Of a stretch of 56,110 nucleotides of DNA, positions 55,970 to 56,110 are shown one piece after another. Positions within the stretch are counted from its first letter, which is position 1; the number at the start of each line of letters is the position of its first letter. The notes below the pieces were generated by a model. It was given only the letters and a program-made list of their open reading frames with translations. It did no database searches and was not told the origin of the DNA. The position numbers and the translations under genes are program-made. Origin of the DNA: an uncultured Planctomycetia bacterium (GTDB taxonomy: Bacteria > Planctomycetota > Phycisphaerae > FEN-1346 > JAACEH01); the NCBI GenBank assembly GCA_903929765.1, contig CAIYVX010000058.1, positions 1-56,110 on the forward strand, read 5' to 3'.

Positions 55970-56110
55970 AGGCAAAGCAACTTTTTTTCTGTAAATTCAT
56001 TTCCGGTCCGTCTCTCGTAACAGTGGCTTAGGCGTTCTCCGATTCTGTTATGGTCAGATAAACTTTTCCCGTTTCCCATTCTTCGCTTTGTTCCATCAGC
56101 ACGGCGGTCA
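55970..56110 (-). mobile_element. Right end of an IS256-type insertion sequence
   Basis: The transposase 3' end is followed on the minus strand by AATTTACAGAAAAAAAG (about 55980-55997), the 'TTTACAGAA' string common near the ends of IS256-family elements. The element continues beyond the right edge, and its exact left boundary here is not fixed. Confidence 0.6.
56028..56110 (-). CDS. IS256 family transposase, C-terminal fragment
   Basis: Only the last 27 residues are in the window: TAVLMEQSEEWETGKVYLTI and a short tail, stop at 56028. The 'ME.SEEW.TG..YL' ending is characteristic of mutator-type (IS256) DDE transposases. Confidence 0.75.
   Translation of the reverse strand, partial: TAVLMEQSEEWETGKVYLTITESENA

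Overview
The window is a 56 kb stretch of a high-GC bacterial chromosome. The 16S sequence and several gene families (a HYExAFE-type protein, a URO-D-like protein, a DUF6714-like protein, many secreted proteins of unknown function) suggest a member of the Planctomycetota, perhaps near Phycisphaerae. That placement is inferred from reading alone; a 16S search would settle it.

Layout. 0-6.6 kb: a stand-alone response regulator, a secreted protein, pgpA, a pteridine-reductase-like SDR, manC, then hcp and an Rrf2-type regulator facing each other. The same operator (GTGGAC-N7-GTCCAC) covers the -35 box of both hcp and the regulator, so this is a compact NsrR-like nitrosative-stress switch. 6.6-11.5 kb: minus-strand mnmE, yidC, a phosphoesterase and a Trm112-like zinc protein. 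11.7-20.1 kb: sppA, a lipoprotein, a minus-strand ABC importer of the Fe(III)/spermidine type (ATPase, binding lipoprotein, a small membrane protein and a fused permease), and an enolase-superfamily enzyme. 20.2-33.5 kb: a large membrane-anchored protein, a small ArfA-like ORF, rnc, metK, a secreted protein, truA, a glycosyltransferase, a large secreted protein and a TolB-like lipoprotein. 33.5-38.2 kb: a lipoprotein, a small protein coupled to xerC, two membrane proteins, a flavodoxin and a URO-D-like protein. 38.5-45.2 kb: the classical thrS-infC-rpmI-rplT-pheS translation operon (infC apparently starts at ATC; pheT is absent), hisS and the HYExAFE protein. 45.2-48.5 kb: three small membrane or secreted proteins, bioB behind a strong terminator hairpin, and a KAS II-type ketosynthase. 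48.5-54.9 kb: a complete rRNA operon (two promoters, boxA-like sites, 16S, tRNA-Ile, tRNA-Ala, 23S, 5S, terminator) with long-range processing stems. 55.3-56.1 kb: a DUF6714-like gene and the 3' end of an IS256-type transposase.

The most striking feature is the intergenic DNA. At least seven families of short palindromic elements recur, with compensatory changes in their stems, adjoining CT-rich tracts, and cases where one family is nested inside another (43.0-43.3 kb). They supply terminators, a stop codon and false upstream starts, and they sit inside operons. No transposase for them lies in the window. Other points of interest are a small membrane-protein ORF between the two tRNA genes of the rRNA operon, a strand-composition switch from C-rich to G-rich across about 33-45 kb, and a codon-usage break within hisS.
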